Part shown: piece by piece, positions 1 to 9,655 of the stretch | Numbering within the stretch: position 1 is the first letter of the stretch | How the letters are laid out: every line of letters begins with the position of its first letter | Source: CAVVSD01 sp963750895 | GTDB lineage: Bacteria > Actinomycetota > Thermoleophilia > Solirubrobacterales > Solirubrobacteraceae | Direction: 5' to 3' | DNA: 64,000 bases | Assembly: GCA_963750895.1 (NCBI GenBank) | Contig: CAVVSD010000007.1 | Coordinates: 186,001-250,000, forward strand | Program-made: the position numbers and the translations under genes | Notes under the pieces: generated by a model | What the model was told of the DNA's origin: nothing | Database searches by the model: none | The model's input: the letters and a program-made list of their open reading frames with translations, nothing else

Positions 1-2
1 TG

Positions 3-1934
3 GCCGCCGCCGAGCCGACCGGTGAGCCGGCATTGCTGTGGCGATCGGCGGAGCAGCTCGGGATCACCAACGACGCGATGGCTCCCGCTTTGGGGGACAG
101 CCTGCTCGAGCTCGGCGCGCGAGTCACGTTCCGCCATCCGCTGCTGCGCTCGGCGATCTATCGGGCGGCGTCGGCCGAGGACCTGCACGCCGCGCATCTG
201 GCGCTGGCCGCGGCGACCGATGGAGAGGCCGATCCCGACCGCCGCGCCTGGCACCGCGCCCGGGCCGCCCTCGGACCCGACGAGGACCTCGCCGGCGAGC
301 TGGAGCGCTCAGCGGGCCGGGCGCAGGCGCGTGGCGGGATGGCGGCGGCCGCCGCGTTTCTTCAGCGCGCCGCCGCGCTCACGCTCGACGGCGGCGACCG
401 AGCACGGCGGTCGCTGCGAGCCGCAGAGGCCAAGCAGCTCGCCGGAGGGCCGGAGGAGGCGCTGGCACTGCTGTCGGCGGCAGCGGACGGACCGTTGGAC
501 GAGCGCGACCGAGCGATGCGCCAGCGACTCCACGGACAGATCGACTTGGATCTGAGGAAGGCCGGCGACGCGATGCCGCTGCTGCTCGACGCGGCCGGTC
601 GCCTCAGGTCACTCGATCCCGGGCGCGCGCGAGAGACCTACGTCGAGGCACTGAGAGCGGCGAGCGTCGGCGGCCGCCTCGGTGGCGACATGCAGGCCGT
701 GGCGAAAGCCGCCCGTGACGCACCTCCGTCGCCGGGCAAACCGCGCGCGATCGACCTCCTGCTCGACGGTCTCGCCATCCGCTTCACAGACGGCTATGTC
801 GCCAGCGCGGCCGCGCTCAAGCGGGCTCTCGTCGCGGTGCGCGAAGAGGGCGCTCGTGACGGGCAGAGCGTGCGCTGGCCCTGGATCGCTCGTCGCGTCG
901 CGCCGGACCTGTTCGACGACGACACGTGGAACGCGCTCGCCACCCGCAACGTCCAGATCGCGCGCGATACCGGCGCGCTCGCGGTGCTTCCGCTCGCCCT
1001 CAACCTTCTCTCGCTGGTGCGCTGCTTCGAGGGCAAGCTGTCCGCCGCCACGGCGCTGCTCGAAGAGGCCGACGAGATCGCGGATGCGACCAGCACCGCG
1101 CCGATCGTCTTTGGGAGGATCGTTCTCGCCGGGTGCCGGGGCGACAGGAAAGACGGCTTGGCCCTCATGGAGGCCAGCGAGGCTGCAGCCACCGCGCGGA
1201 GCGAAGGAGTCGTGCTGACCTTCGGCGAATACGCTCGTGCGGTCCTCCACAACGCTCTCGGCGAACACGCGGCCGCCCTCGCACCCGCCCAGAGCGCCAG
1301 TGAACGGGACGAGCTGATGCTCTCGGTGTGGTCACTACCCGAGCTCGTCGAGGCTGCCAGCAGGTGCGACATGAGCGAGCTCGCGGCTGCGGCGTTCGAG
1401 CGCCTCGCCGAACGCACCCAAGCGGCGGGGACCGATCTGGCGCTGGGCGTCGAGGCGCGCGTGCGCGCGCTCGTGACCGAAGGCGACCTGGCCGAAGACC
1501 TCTACCGCGACGCGATCGACCGCCTTGGTCGGAGCCGGTTCGCGCTGGACCTCGCCCGCGCGCACCTGCTGTACGGGGAATGGCTGCGCCGCGAGCAACG
1601 CCGCATCGATGCCCGCCAGCAGTTGCGCACCGCGCACGAGATGTTCGCATCGATGGGCGCGGAAGCATTCGAGGAGCGCGCCTGCCGCGAACTGCTCGCC
1701 ACGGGCGAGACCGCCCGGACCCGCACACTGGACACGCGCGCCCAGCTCACGGCGCAGGAGGCGCAGATCGCGCAGCTCGCCCTTGACGGGCTCTCGAACC
1801 CTGAGATCGGCGCGCGGCTGTTCATCAGCCGGCGCACAGTCCAGTACCACTTGCACAAGGTGTTCGCGAAGCTGGACATCAGCTCGCGAAACCAACTTCA
1901 CGCTGCCCTCCCCAGCGGCCCGACGGCCGCATAG
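3..1934 (+). CDS. LuxR-family (LAL-type) transcriptional regulator, C-terminal part
   Basis: The frame is open from base 3 with no stop, so the gene begins outside the window and 643 codons are visible. No P-loop is seen. The visible part starts in the region that follows the ATPase of large LuxR (MalT/LAL-like) regulators, marked by 'RVTFRHPLLRSAIYR' near residue 40. A long alanine-rich, TPR-like helical stretch follows. The last 55 or so residues are a LuxR-type helix-turn-helix ('LTAQEAQIAQLALDGLSN', then 'SRRTVQYHLHKVFAKL'). It is a DNA-binding regulator, probably activated by an ATP or ligand switch. Target unknown. An internal TTG at 33 could be mistaken for the start, but homology-like sequence continues upstream of it. 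Confidence 0.88.
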   Translation, partial: AAAEPTGEPALLWRSAEQLGITNDAMAPALGDSLLELGARVTFRHPLLRSAIYRAASAEDLHAAHLALAAATDGEADPDRRAWHRARAALGPDEDLAGELERSAGRAQARGGMAAAAAFLQRAAALTLDGGDRARRSLRAAEAKQLAGGPEEALALLSAAADGPLDERDRAMRQRLHGQIDLDLRKAGDAMPLLLDAAGRLRSLDPGRARETYVEALRAASVGGRLGGDMQAVAKAARDAPPSPGKPRAIDLLLDGLAIRFTDGYVASAAALKRALVAVREEGARDGQSVRWPWIARRVAPDLFDDDTWNALATRNVQIARDTGALAVLPLALNLLSLVRCFEGKLSAATALLEEADEIADATSTAPIVFGRIVLAGCRGDRKDGLALMEASEAAATARSEGVVLTFGEYARAVLHNALGEHAAALAPAQSASERDELMLSVWSLPELVEAASRCDMSELAAAAFERLAERTQAAGTDLALGVEARVRALVTEGDLAEDLYRDAIDRLGRSRFALDLARAHLLYGEWLRREQRRIDARQQLRTAHEMFASMGAEAFEERACRELLATGETARTRTLDTRAQLTAQEAQIAQLALDGLSNPEIGARLFISRRTVQYHLHKVFAKLDISSRNQLHAALPSGPTAA

Positions 1935-2082
1935 CGCAACCGGCCCGCCGGCGGCGCTCGCCCGTTGGATCGCGACCGGCCAGACGACTGGCCACCCGCA
2001 CTGTGCACTTGGCCGACGCGAGCGCGGCCTGCGCGATCGACACTCGCCCATGACCGCTGCATCCCGCAAAACGGAGGCAACC

Positions 2083-2987
2083 GTGTGTCAGACGCGAGGC
2101 AACCACTGTCGCGACCGGTCGACGACAGATCATCTCGAGTTGGTTCTCGCCGCCAAGCAGGATGGCGCCCGGCGCGCGGAACTCGTCGAGGCGTTCGCCC
2201 CGCTGATCGCCACCGTGGCGCGGGCGTATAGCCGACGGGGTGTCATCGATCGCGACGAGCTGATGCAGCAGGGGGTGGTCGGGCTGCTCCGTGCGCTCGA
2301 GCGCTACGACCCGTCCTTCGGTACACCGTTCTGGGCTTACGCCTCCTGGTGGGTCCGGCAGGCGATGCAGCAGATGGTCTCAGAGCTCGTCGGCCCGGTC
2401 GTGCTGTCCGACCGCGGGCAACGAGCGCTGTCGCGCCTCGGCGCCGCTCGGCACGCCTACCTGCAGGAGCACAAGACGAACCCGACGCGCAGCGAGCTCG
2501 CGGCGGCGGCCGAGCTGGACGAAGGCCACATCGACAGGCTGATGGTTGCCGGTAGTCCGTCGCGATCGCTCGAGGAGCCGATCGGCGAGACCGACGGCGA
2601 CTGCCTCGGCGACCTGTTGGCGGACCCTTGCGCCGAGGACGACTTCGACTGCGTCTCCCTTCGGACGGCCGCGGAGGAGCTCCCGGCGCTGCTGGCGGGG
2701 CTCAATGCGCGCGAGCGATTCGTCCTGGGCGACCGCTACGGCCTCAGCGGCAAGGTTCGCACCCTTCGCGAATCGGCGACGACCTTGGCGTGAGCGCCGA
2801 ACGCGTGCGCCAGATCGAGCAGTGCGCGCTGGAAACGCTGCGAGACGCGGTGATGTCGTCGGCGGCGGAGCGTCCGACGCGCGACGTATCGCGGCGGGAT
2901 GCGTCCCGTCGCGCCGCAGGCAGGAGCATCTATTCCTCCTCTCATCGCGACGAGTCAGAGACGACCCACGTGCAGGCATCGACCTGA
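2083..2987 (+). CDS. RNA polymerase sigma-70 family factor, frameshifted in region 4
   Basis: An RpoD-like sigma factor directing RNA polymerase to a promoter subset. I chose GTG 2083 because GGAGG lies 5 bases upstream at 2073-2077; an in-frame ATG at 2050 is the alternative. Region 2 shows 'DRDELMQQGVVGLLRALE' and 'FWAYASWWVRQAM'; region 3 follows. Region 4 starts with 'LNARERFVLGDRYGL' and 'TLRE', after which the frame breaks at about 2771. In the +2 frame the expected continuation 'IGDDLGVSAERVRQIEQ' follows at once. One missing A in 'gaatcgg' (2770-2776) explains the break, giving about 301 residues when repaired. As written, the frame stops at 2793 and loses the -35 recognition helix. 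This is either a sequencing error or a very young pseudogene. Confidence 0.82.
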
Positions 2988-3025
2988 CGGCAGCGCGACC
3001 GGGCGCGGACCAGAGCCCGCCAATC

Positions 3026-3035
3026 TTGCATCCAA
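3026..3035 (+). promoter_or_regulatory. Putative GntR-type operator (TTGCATCCAA) upstream of metE-like gene 1
   Basis: The word TTGCATCCAA is the exact reverse complement of TTGGATGCAA at 17527-17536 in the divergent FAH/amidohydrolase promoter. It lies just upstream of a possible -35 TTGACG (3041-3046), with a weak -10 TAAGGA at 3063-3068, about 90 bases before the TTG start of the metE-like gene. Shared use by the same regulator is an inference. Confidence 0.45.
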
Positions 3036-3118
3036 TCGCGTTGACGGACGCCAATCACGTGTTAAGGATCCTGTTGGCCCCCGCCGGTGCTCAGCCCGCT
3101 GCCGAGGAGGACATCACG

Positions 3119-4267
3119 TTGAGCGCAACCGCCCGCCACCCAGCTCGGTCGGAGCACGTCGGCAGTCTCCTGCGCTCGCCGGATCTGCGGCGCGAGATGG
3201 ACGCCGTGTACGAGGACCGGCACACCGCGCTGCTCGACGAGGAGCGCGCCCAGGACCTCGGGCCCCTCCACGCCGCGGAGGATGCAGCTGTCGAGGCGGA
3301 CGTCCGTCGGCAGGAGGAGATCGGGCTCGACGTGATCTCCGACGGGGAGGCCCGCCGGCGCATGTACACCAGCTCCTTCTACGACGCCGTGGAAGGGCTG
3401 GCGCCGAGCCCGATGACGCTCGAGTTCCGCGACGAAGCAGGCGATGTCGTCGAGTTCCCTGGACCGCCCGTCGTCGTGGAGCGACTGCGAAAGGTCGCCA
3501 ACCCGGCCGCCGAGGAGGCACGACGCATGGCCTCCCTGACGACGCGTCCCTTCAAGGTGACCTTCCCGGCGGTGTCCTGGCTGGCCGCGACCGGCGCCTT
3601 CGCGCCCGCCGTCGGCAACGGCGCGTACGAGTCGCTCGACGACCTGGTCGGGCATGTGGCCGAGCTGCAGACGGACATCTCACGTGAGACGGTCGACGCT
3701 GGGGCGCGGTACCTGCAGTTCGACACGGGCGTGTACAGCTTCTTCATCGACGAGCACTTCAAGCACGCCCTGACCGAGCACGGCGTGAGCCCTGATCACG
3801 CTCTGGAGCTGGGGATGCGCGCCGACACCCGCGTGCTCGAGGCGCTGCCTGACGACGTCACGACGGGATTCCACTTCTGTCGGGGCAACTTCCGGTCGCG
3901 CTGGCTGCTCGACGGCAGCATCGAGCCCGTTGCCGAGGCGATGTTCTCGGTGCCCTTCGACCGCTTCCTCATCGAGTGGGAGGACGAGGAACGCCAGGGC
4001 GACTTCTCCGCCCTGCGTCACGTGCCGCGCGGCGGGCCGATCGTGACCCTCGGCATCATCAGCTCCAAGCACTCCGGGCTCGAGGACGAGGACGACATCG
4101 TCCGGCGGATCGAGGCGGCCGCCCGCTACGTGCCGATCGAGCAGCTCGCGGTGTCGCCTCAGTGCGGCTTCGCGTCGACGTCTGAGGGAAACGAGATCAG
4201 CGCCGACGACCAATGGCGCAAGCTCGAGCTCGTCGAGCGCGTGGCCGAGCGCGTCTGGGCGTCGTGA
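3119..4267 (+). CDS. MetE C-terminal-domain (core-MetE-like) methyltransferase 1
   Basis: A 382-residue protein matching only the C-terminal catalytic barrel of cobalamin-independent methionine synthase (COG0620). The roughly 350-residue N-terminal half of true MetE is absent. The zinc site appears intact: 'FHFCRGN' (His and Cys), 'IEWEDEE' (Glu) and 'SPQCGFAS' (Cys). I chose TTG 3119 because GAGGAGG lies 8 bases upstream; no ATG is near, and GTG 3059 is the only in-frame alternative. It stands alone, but its upstream region carries the operator word found in the 17-33 kb catabolic island. Family knowledge implies methyl transfer to a thiol at zinc; the real donor and acceptor are unknown. 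Two paralogues lie at 13.7 and 19.3 kb. Confidence 0.85.
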   Translation: MSATARHPARSEHVGSLLRSPDLRREMDAVYEDRHTALLDEERAQDLGPLHAAEDAAVEADVRRQEEIGLDVISDGEARRRMYTSSFYDAVEGLAPSPMTLEFRDEAGDVVEFPGPPVVVERLRKVANPAAEEARRMASLTTRPFKVTFPAVSWLAATGAFAPAVGNGAYESLDDLVGHVAELQTDISRETVDAGARYLQFDTGVYSFFIDEHFKHALTEHGVSPDHALELGMRADTRVLEALPDDVTTGFHFCRGNFRSRWLLDGSIEPVAEAMFSVPFDRFLIEWEDEERQGDFSALRHVPRGGPIVTLGIISSKHSGLEDEDDIVRRIEAAARYVPIEQLAVSPQCGFASTSEGNEISADDQWRKLELVERVAERVWAS

Positions 4268-4538
4268 CGTCGACACGCGGATGCCTGTCCGACCACGCGA
4301 AGCGGATGGTCGCCGATGTCCTGCCGGCAACGGGCCTCACGCAGGCGATGCATGCCCCGCGATCGTCGTTGCCGGCGCCTGGCGACTGCGAGATTCACCC
4401 GGGCGTCGATGGTAAGGAAGGAATCATCGGTTCGAGTCCGAGAGAGGGCTTCCGCGCAGCACGTCGACCTGGCGCACGGGGCCACCGACGAGTAGGGTCG
4501 GCGCAGGCGGGAGGCCGAGCGAGGGAAAGCGAGTTCGC

Positions 4539-4823
4539 ATGCCCCACCTTCTCGTCCGCCACCGCGTCGATGACTACGCGAAATGGAGGCCGGTCTTCGA
4601 CGATCACGCCTCGTTCCGCGAGCAGCACGGGTCCACCGGCGGCCAGGTGTTCCGCAACGCGGACGACCCGGCCGAGGTGGTGATGCTCTTCGAGATCGAC
4701 GATCTGGATCGCGCGCGCCAGTTCGTGGGGTCCGATGAGCTGAGGGAGGCGATGCAGAGCGCGGGCGTCGTCGACCAGCCAGACATCTACTTCCTCAACG
4801 ACGAGGACCCGACTCCCACGTAG
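4539..4823 (+). CDS. Small dimeric alpha-beta-barrel (cyclase/monooxygenase-like) protein
   Basis: A 94-residue protein starting 'MPHLLVRHRVDDYAKWRPVF' with a central 'GGQVFRNADDPAEVV'. This pattern is seen in small ferredoxin-fold proteins annotated as cyclases or ABM-like proteins, where the paired strands form a dimeric barrel. No catalytic residues can be named, so the substrate is unknown. The ATG has only a loosely placed GAGGG upstream. It lies between metE-like gene 1 and the convergent GNAT gene, with only 18 bases to the latter's stop. Confidence 0.7.
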   Translation: MPHLLVRHRVDDYAKWRPVFDDHASFREQHGSTGGQVFRNADDPAEVVMLFEIDDLDRARQFVGSDELREAMQSAGVVDQPDIYFLNDEDPTPT

Positions 4824-4841
4824 AAGCGCCGCGGAAGCCGC

Positions 4842-5609
4842 TCAGGGGAGCCGGGTGAGCTCCATCGCCGTCCACGCTGGGCGGAAGCCGAGGCGGGCGT
4901 AGAGGTCCTTCGGGCGGTCCTCGTCGTCCGCGGAGATCCAGAGGTCCTCGACGTCGCGGGTCGCCTCGATCGCCGCGCGGGTCAGGGCGGTGCCGCGGCC
5001 GCCGCCGCGATGATCCGGGCGGACGTAGACCGCCGTGATCTCGGCGGCGGGGCCCGCCCGCTCGACGACGGCGAACGCGATCGGCTCGCCACCCTCGCGC
5101 ACCGCCAGGATCTGCACGTCGCGGCGCATCGCCACCTCACGTGCCTGCGCGATGTACGAGGTCGGATCCTGGCCGGGGAAGTCCTCGTGGTGCCAGGCGA
5201 CACGGAGTCCGTCCACCGCGTCGTACGGCACCTGCTCGACCGCGATCGGCGGGCCGGGTGGAGGCGGAACCTCGTGGCGCATGTAGACGAGGCGGAGGGT
5301 CTGCCAGCCCCGGGCCTCGAAATCGGCTCGCATCCTCTCGCCCGCGCCGATGTCCTCGAAGTCGATGCGCCGGTGCGCGAGGCCCGCGAGCGCGTCGTCG
5401 GAGAACGCGACTAGGTCATCGACGGTCATCGAGGGGGCGTCGTCCTCGACCCGTACGACGTTGAGATCCCAGTAGCTCTCGTACCGCGTCGCCCGGGCGA
5501 CTGTGCCGTGCGCCCACGGCTCCAGCACGTCGCAGACCGCGGCGTGCGCGCCGTGCCGCCACGCCCGCGCGCGGGCCGTGACGTCAGGCTTCCCTGGACC
5601 TTCGCTCAT
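4842..5609 (-). CDS. GNAT-family N-acetyltransferase
   Basis: A 255-residue protein whose C-terminal half is a GNAT acetyltransferase domain. The acetyl-CoA loop is visible as 'VRPDHRGGGRGTALTRAAI', and the N-terminal half resembles a second, degenerate GNAT unit. ATG 5609 was chosen because it forms an ATGA overlap with the stop of the upstream MFS gene, indicating translational coupling. The pairing with an exporter suggests acetylation and efflux of a small toxic compound, but the substrate cannot be read from sequence. A longer in-frame extension to 5705 would run into the MFS gene and is unlikely. Confidence 0.85.
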   Translation of the reverse strand: MSEGPGKPDVTARARAWRHGAHAAVCDVLEPWAHGTVARATRYESYWDLNVVRVEDDAPSMTVDDLVAFSDDALAGLAHRRIDFEDIGAGERMRADFEARGWQTLRLVYMRHEVPPPPGPPIAVEQVPYDAVDGLRVAWHHEDFPGQDPTSYIAQAREVAMRRDVQILAVREGGEPIAFAVVERAGPAAEITAVYVRPDHRGGGRGTALTRAAIEATRDVEDLWISADDEDRPKDLYARLGFRPAWTAMELTRLP

Positions 5610-7186
5610 CGTCGAACCGTAGAGCGGGACGTTCCCGCCTGCGCGGTCGCGCGGGACAGCCCGATCGCGGCGCCGGCCGCAGCCAGGAGCAGGGCGGCCA
5701 TGCACACCGCGAGCCCCCAGCGGGCCGCCACGTCGAAGGCCGCGATCGCGTCGTCGAGGAGCTCGACACGAGCCGCGCCGTGCAGGGTGCTCGCGACCTG
5801 GGTCGCGCCCTCGACCGACTCCTTCGCCGCCGCGGGCACGCCGCCTCCCTGCGTGACCTGAGCCGCGTAGACCGCGGCGAACACGCTCCCGACGATCGCC
5901 ACGCCGAGCGCACCACCGACCTGCCTGGCCAGCTGGTTCACCGCCGCACCGTCGCCGGCCTTCTCGAGGCCGAGGTCGTTCATGACCACCGTCGTGGCCG
6001 ACGGGCCGACGAGGCCGATGCCGCCGCCGACGATCGCGGTGCCGAGCAGCACGAGCGCGGGCGAGCTGTCACCTGAGAGCAACAGCAGCGGCACGAAGCC
6101 GCAGGCCGCGATGAGCAGGCCTGCGAGGAGGACGACGCGCGGCCCGTGGCGTGTCACCAGCCGCCCGCTCACCACCGCGGTCGCGCCGAGCACCAGACCG
6201 AACGGCGCGATCACGGCGCCCGACAGGAGGGCAGATCCGTCGTCGACGTACTGCACCCGTTGGGGAAGCAGGAACAGCATCCCGAGCGTCGCGACGTAGC
6301 AGTTGAAGATCGCCAGCGAGCCCGCTGCAACGCGCGCTCGTGCGAGCACGCGCACGTCGAACAGCGGGTCGGCTCGGCGGAGCTCGACGGCGAAGAACGC
6401 GGCGACCGCGGTCACTCCCACCACCGCGGCCGAGAGCACCGCCGGGCTCGTCCATCCGGCGTCGACACCCTCGATGAGGGCGAACACGATCCCTGTCAGC
6501 CCCACGCAGGAGAGCGCCGCGCCGGGGAGGTCGAGCGGGGGCGTCCCCGGCCGGCGAGACTCCGGCAGCCAGCGCAGTCCGAGCGGAGCGGCGACGAGCA
6601 CGAACGGGACGTTGACCAGGAAGACCCATTGCCAGCCCGCCACGTCGACGAGCACGCCGCCCACGACGGGTCCCAGTGCCAGCGCGACCCCGGCGACCGC
6701 CGCCCAGATCCCCAACGCCTTGGCGCGAAGCTCAGGCGGGAACAGCACCGCGAGCAGCGACAGCGAGGGGGGCAGGACGCAGGCCGCCGCCGCGCCCATC
6801 AGCGCCCGCGAGGCGATCAGTTCGCTGACGGTCTGCGACGCGGCGGCCAGCACGGAGGTGACGGCGAAGCCGACGAGCCCCATCACGAAGACGCGCCGCC
6901 GCCCGAACCGATCCGCGAGGCCACTGCCGACGAGAAGGAGGCCCGCCAGCGAGACGAGGAACGCGTCGAGCACCCATTGCAGCTCGCCGATGCCGGCGTC
7001 GAGCTCGTGCGACATCTCCGGCAGCGCGACGTTGACGATCGTCATGTCGATCGCGCTGATGAACATCGCGCAGCAGATGACCCCGAGCCCCAGCCACCGC
7101 TTGTCGCCGATGGTCTCGTGCGCCGCGGGCGCCGGCGCGAAGTGGATGAAGTGTGGGACCTCGATTGCCGCGAGTATGACCGGCAA
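5606..7186 (-). CDS. MFS transporter, DHA2 (EmrB/QacA) family, 14 TM segments
   Basis: A 526-residue hydrophobic protein with the DHA2 drug:proton antiporter layout. The first helix carries 'MFISAIDMTIVNVALPEM'. The loop 2-3 motif is 'GSGLADRFGRRRVFVMG' and motif C is 'GIWAAVAGVALALGPVVGG'. It should export a drug-like compound in exchange for protons. The only plausible start is TTG 7186; the N-terminal 25 residues before the first helix are therefore uncertain. It is translationally coupled to the GNAT gene downstream. No TetR or MarR regulator is adjacent. Confidence 0.9.
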   Translation of the reverse strand: MPVILAAIEVPHFIHFAPAPAAHETIGDKRWLGLGVICCAMFISAIDMTIVNVALPEMSHELDAGIGELQWVLDAFLVSLAGLLLVGSGLADRFGRRRVFVMGLVGFAVTSVLAAASQTVSELIASRALMGAAAACVLPPSLSLLAVLFPPELRAKALGIWAAVAGVALALGPVVGGVLVDVAGWQWVFLVNVPFVLVAAPLGLRWLPESRRPGTPPLDLPGAALSCVGLTGIVFALIEGVDAGWTSPAVLSAAVVGVTAVAAFFAVELRRADPLFDVRVLARARVAAGSLAIFNCYVATLGMLFLLPQRVQYVDDGSALLSGAVIAPFGLVLGATAVVSGRLVTRHGPRVVLLAGLLIAACGFVPLLLLSGDSSPALVLLGTAIVGGGIGLVGPSATTVVMNDLGLEKAGDGAAVNQLARQVGGALGVAIVGSVFAAVYAAQVTQGGGVPAAAKESVEGATQVASTLHGAARVELLDDAIAAFDVAARWGLAVCMAALLLAAAGAAIGLSRATAQAGTSRSTVRR

Positions 7187-7204
7187 CGCGCCCCGGCGTC
7201 GGAG

Positions 7205-7430
7205 CTACTTGGACGTGAACATCACGTACAGGCCGACGACGACGAGGGCCGCGCAGACCGCGAACGCCCCGATGCCGACGCCGCGACTGACCGGCGACGC
7301 CTCGCGGCCCCGGTTCGCTCTCGACGTGCAGGACGCCGGTGGTGAAGACGATCGTCAGCACGAGCGCTCCGGCGAAGGAGAGGACCACGACCTTGCCGAG
7401 CGCGGCCCAGTCGACGACGGTGGCGAGCAT
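7205..7430 (-). CDS. Small two-TM protein coupled to the phosphate transporter, frameshifted
   Basis: Its ATG (7430) overlaps the stop of the pit gene as TGATG, so it is coupled to it. The first frame gives 'MLATVVDWAALGKVVVLSF' and a TM helix ending 'TTGVLHVES'. The second half, a TM helix ending 'VVVGLYVMFTSK' and a TAG at 7205-7207, is only in another frame. One base gained or lost near 7310-7325 joins the halves into about 75 residues. I infer a small membrane partner of Pit. Without the repair, the frame runs on as nonsense. Confidence 0.6.
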
Positions 7431-8533
7431 CAGACGTCCTCCGCGGTGACGGGATTCCGGCGCTGAGCCGCGACGAAGAGCAGGGTGGCGGCCGCGGCGG
7501 CGAGGAGGCTGGTCGTCAGCGGCCCCGCGATGTCCTTGCCGAGACCGTCCACGAGGAGGTAGATGGCACCGGCGATGATCCCGGCGGCCGGGATGGTCAC
7601 GAGCCAGGCGAACGCCATCTGCTGTGCGGTGGACCAGTTCACGCTCGCCGCGCGCTTGCCGAGCCCTGCCCCCATGACGCCGCCGGAGGTGACGTGCGTC
7701 GTCGACAGAGGGAACCCGGCCTGGGAGGCGGCGAGGATGACGACCGCGCTCGAGGTCTCGGCGGAGAAGCCCTGCGGCGTCTCGATCTTCGTGACCCTGT
7801 GTCCGAGCGTGCGGATGATGCGCCACCCGCCGATGTAGGTCCCCAGGCTGATGAACGTCGCGCAGCCGACGACGACCCAGATCGGCACGCCGGCGTCCTT
7901 GGCCAGGTTGCCGTTGGCGATGAGCGCCAGCGTGATGACACCCATCGTCTTCTGCGCGTCGTTCGTGCCGTGCGAGAGCGCGACGAGCGATGCGCTGGCG
8001 ATCTGGCCGGCGCGGAAGCTGCGCTTGGTCTCGTCGGGGTCGCGATCACGGATGCGCCGGTAGACGAGGAAGGTCACCGTCGCCGCGACGGCGAGGGCCA
8101 GGATCGGGGCGATGACGGCCGGCACGAGCACCTCGCCCACCAGGCCGTCGACGAGCACCGCGTCGAACCCCGCGGCCACGATCACTGCGCCCACGACCCC
8201 GCCGATCAGCGCATGCGAGGAGGACGACGGGATCCCGCGCCACCAGGTGATCAGGTTCCAGAAGATCCCGCCGAGAAGCCCGGCCAGGATGACCGCCGGC
8301 GTGACGGCGTCGGGCTCGACGATGTCCTCCGCGATCGTCGCGGCCACCTTCAACGACAGGAAGGCGCCGACGAAGTTCAGCAGCGCGGCCAGGGCGACCG
8401 CGATCTTCGGCGGCAACGCCCGGGTGGCGATCGACGTCGCCATGGCGTTCGCCGTGTCGTGGAAGCCGTTGGTGAAGTCGAAGGCCAACGCGGTGGCGAC
8501 GACCAGCGCGATGACGATGTCCGAGGAATCCAT
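7430..8533 (-). CDS. pit: Inorganic phosphate transporter, PiT family
   Basis: A 367-residue, about 10-helix membrane protein with both halves of the PiT repeat. The N-terminal signature is 'DFTNGFHDTANAMATSIAT' and the C-terminal one is 'SHGTNDAQKTMG'. A further hallmark is 'GIPSSSSHALIGG'. It is a low-affinity phosphate:cation symporter in the cytoplasmic membrane. The start ATG 8533 faces the AraC gene across an 84-base divergent gap. It is followed by a coupled small membrane protein. No PhoU-like (DUF47) regulator is seen next to it. Confidence 0.93.
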   Translation of the reverse strand: MDSSDIVIALVVATALAFDFTNGFHDTANAMATSIATRALPPKIAVALAALLNFVGAFLSLKVAATIAEDIVEPDAVTPAVILAGLLGGIFWNLITWWRGIPSSSSHALIGGVVGAVIVAAGFDAVLVDGLVGEVLVPAVIAPILALAVAATVTFLVYRRIRDRDPDETKRSFRAGQIASASLVALSHGTNDAQKTMGVITLALIANGNLAKDAGVPIWVVVGCATFISLGTYIGGWRIIRTLGHRVTKIETPQGFSAETSSAVVILAASQAGFPLSTTHVTSGGVMGAGLGKRAASVNWSTAQQMAFAWLVTIPAAGIIAGAIYLLVDGLGKDIAGPLTTSLLAAAAATLLFVAAQRRNPVTAEDV

Positions 8534-8617
8534 GACGGTGGCCTGGTTTGCCCGGTCGTCGGGACGTCACGCGCGGCTTCACGACATCGTCACGCCCCGA
8601 GTCGGGATGATTGCGGC

Positions 8618-9553
8618 GTGGCAGTGGTCATCGACACCCGGACCGTCGAGCCGAGCGAGAGGTTCGACTTCTGGATCGAGGGTGCGCACGCCGTCTTCTT
8701 CCCGTTGCGGTTCCGACGGGCGCCCGACGACCTCCGGCCGTTCGGCGGCCTCGTCCGTCAGTACCTCCTGGGACCGCTGGCGCTGACGCAGGTGGTGACG
8801 CAGCCCACGACGATCTCGCGCACTCGCACGGAGATCAGCTCGTTCGACCCGCGGTCGATCCAGCTCTGCTACCTCCGGCGCGGGTCCATGGTCGGCAGCC
8901 AGGGCGGCCAGGACACGACGTTGTCGCCCGGCGACATCTTCATCCACGACATCTCCGCCCCGAGCGTGCTGCGATCGCGTCAGGACACGGAGCTGCTCGT
9001 GCTCGAGGCACCGAAGGCGCTGCTCGGACGTGAGGCGGTGTGGGCGGCCGAGAACGCGGGTCGGACCGTGTCGCCGGCGTTCTCGCGCGCACTCCTCGCC
9101 CCGGTCATCGGGAACCTGACCGACGGGCTCGTGGCCGGCGATCTCAGCGAGGACGACGCGGCGGTGGGCGAAGGCGTCCTCGATCTCATGCGAGCTGCGT
9201 GTCGGGATCGGGTCGGCGTCGACGCTGCGCCGGCCAGCGCGCGGATGGTCGGGCTCAAGCGCTACATCGACGAGCACATCGGCGACCCGTCGCTGAGCCC
9301 GGCCACGATCGCCGCCGCGAACTTCATGTCCCTGAGGACGCTGCAGAACCTGTTCCGGGCGGAGGGTCTCACGGTGCGGGGCTGGATCCGGGAGCGCCGT
9401 CTGGCGGGCGCGCGGCGGGATCTGCGTGACCCGCGCTTCGCCGACGCGTCGGTCTCGCAGATCGCGCATGCGTGGGGGCTGCCGAATCCGGGGCACTTCA
9501 GCCGGCTGTTCCGGGCTGCGTACGGCGTGTCGCCGCGCGACAGCCGCGGCTGA
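8618..9553 (+). CDS. AraC-family transcriptional regulator
   Basis: A 311-residue protein. The N-terminal two-thirds resembles the AraC-binding-like cupin domain (for example 'SFDPRSIQLCYLRRGSM'). The C-terminal 100 residues hold the double helix-turn-helix, with 'SLRTLQNLFRAEGLTV' and the family-typical 'NPGHFSRLFRAAYGVSPRD'. GTG 8618 was chosen; GTG 8624 is equally possible. It lies divergent from pit and 100 bases upstream of the RidA-CCG-SDR operon on the same strand. It may control either; the operon is the likelier target, but this is an inference. Confidence 0.88.
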   Translation: MAVVIDTRTVEPSERFDFWIEGAHAVFFPLRFRRAPDDLRPFGGLVRQYLLGPLALTQVVTQPTTISRTRTEISSFDPRSIQLCYLRRGSMVGSQGGQDTTLSPGDIFIHDISAPSVLRSRQDTELLVLEAPKALLGREAVWAAENAGRTVSPAFSRALLAPVIGNLTDGLVAGDLSEDDAAVGEGVLDLMRAACRDRVGVDAAPASARMVGLKRYIDEHIGDPSLSPATIAAANFMSLRTLQNLFRAEGLTVRGWIRERRLAGARRDLRDPRFADASVSQIAHAWGLPNPGHFSRLFRAAYGVSPRDSRG

Positions 9554-9655
9554 CGCCACCGGATCGTCGCGTTCGTGCAACACGTTTGCGCGTTCCGCTC
9601 ACTGCCCGGTGCGGGTCGGGCGTAGCATGCGGCCCTCCGAGCGAAGGGAAGAAAG

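Noticed and set aside
4370..4450. A tRNA-like T-arm (GGTTCGAGTCC with a short stem) after metE-like gene 1
   Set aside because: The T-stem pairs for only four bases, and no matching 7-bp acceptor stem or anticodon arm can be folded upstream; treated as chance.
6146..7466. Long plus-strand frames opposite the MFS gene
   Set aside because: Low-complexity His/Arg/Asp-rich translations that shadow the minus-strand transporter.
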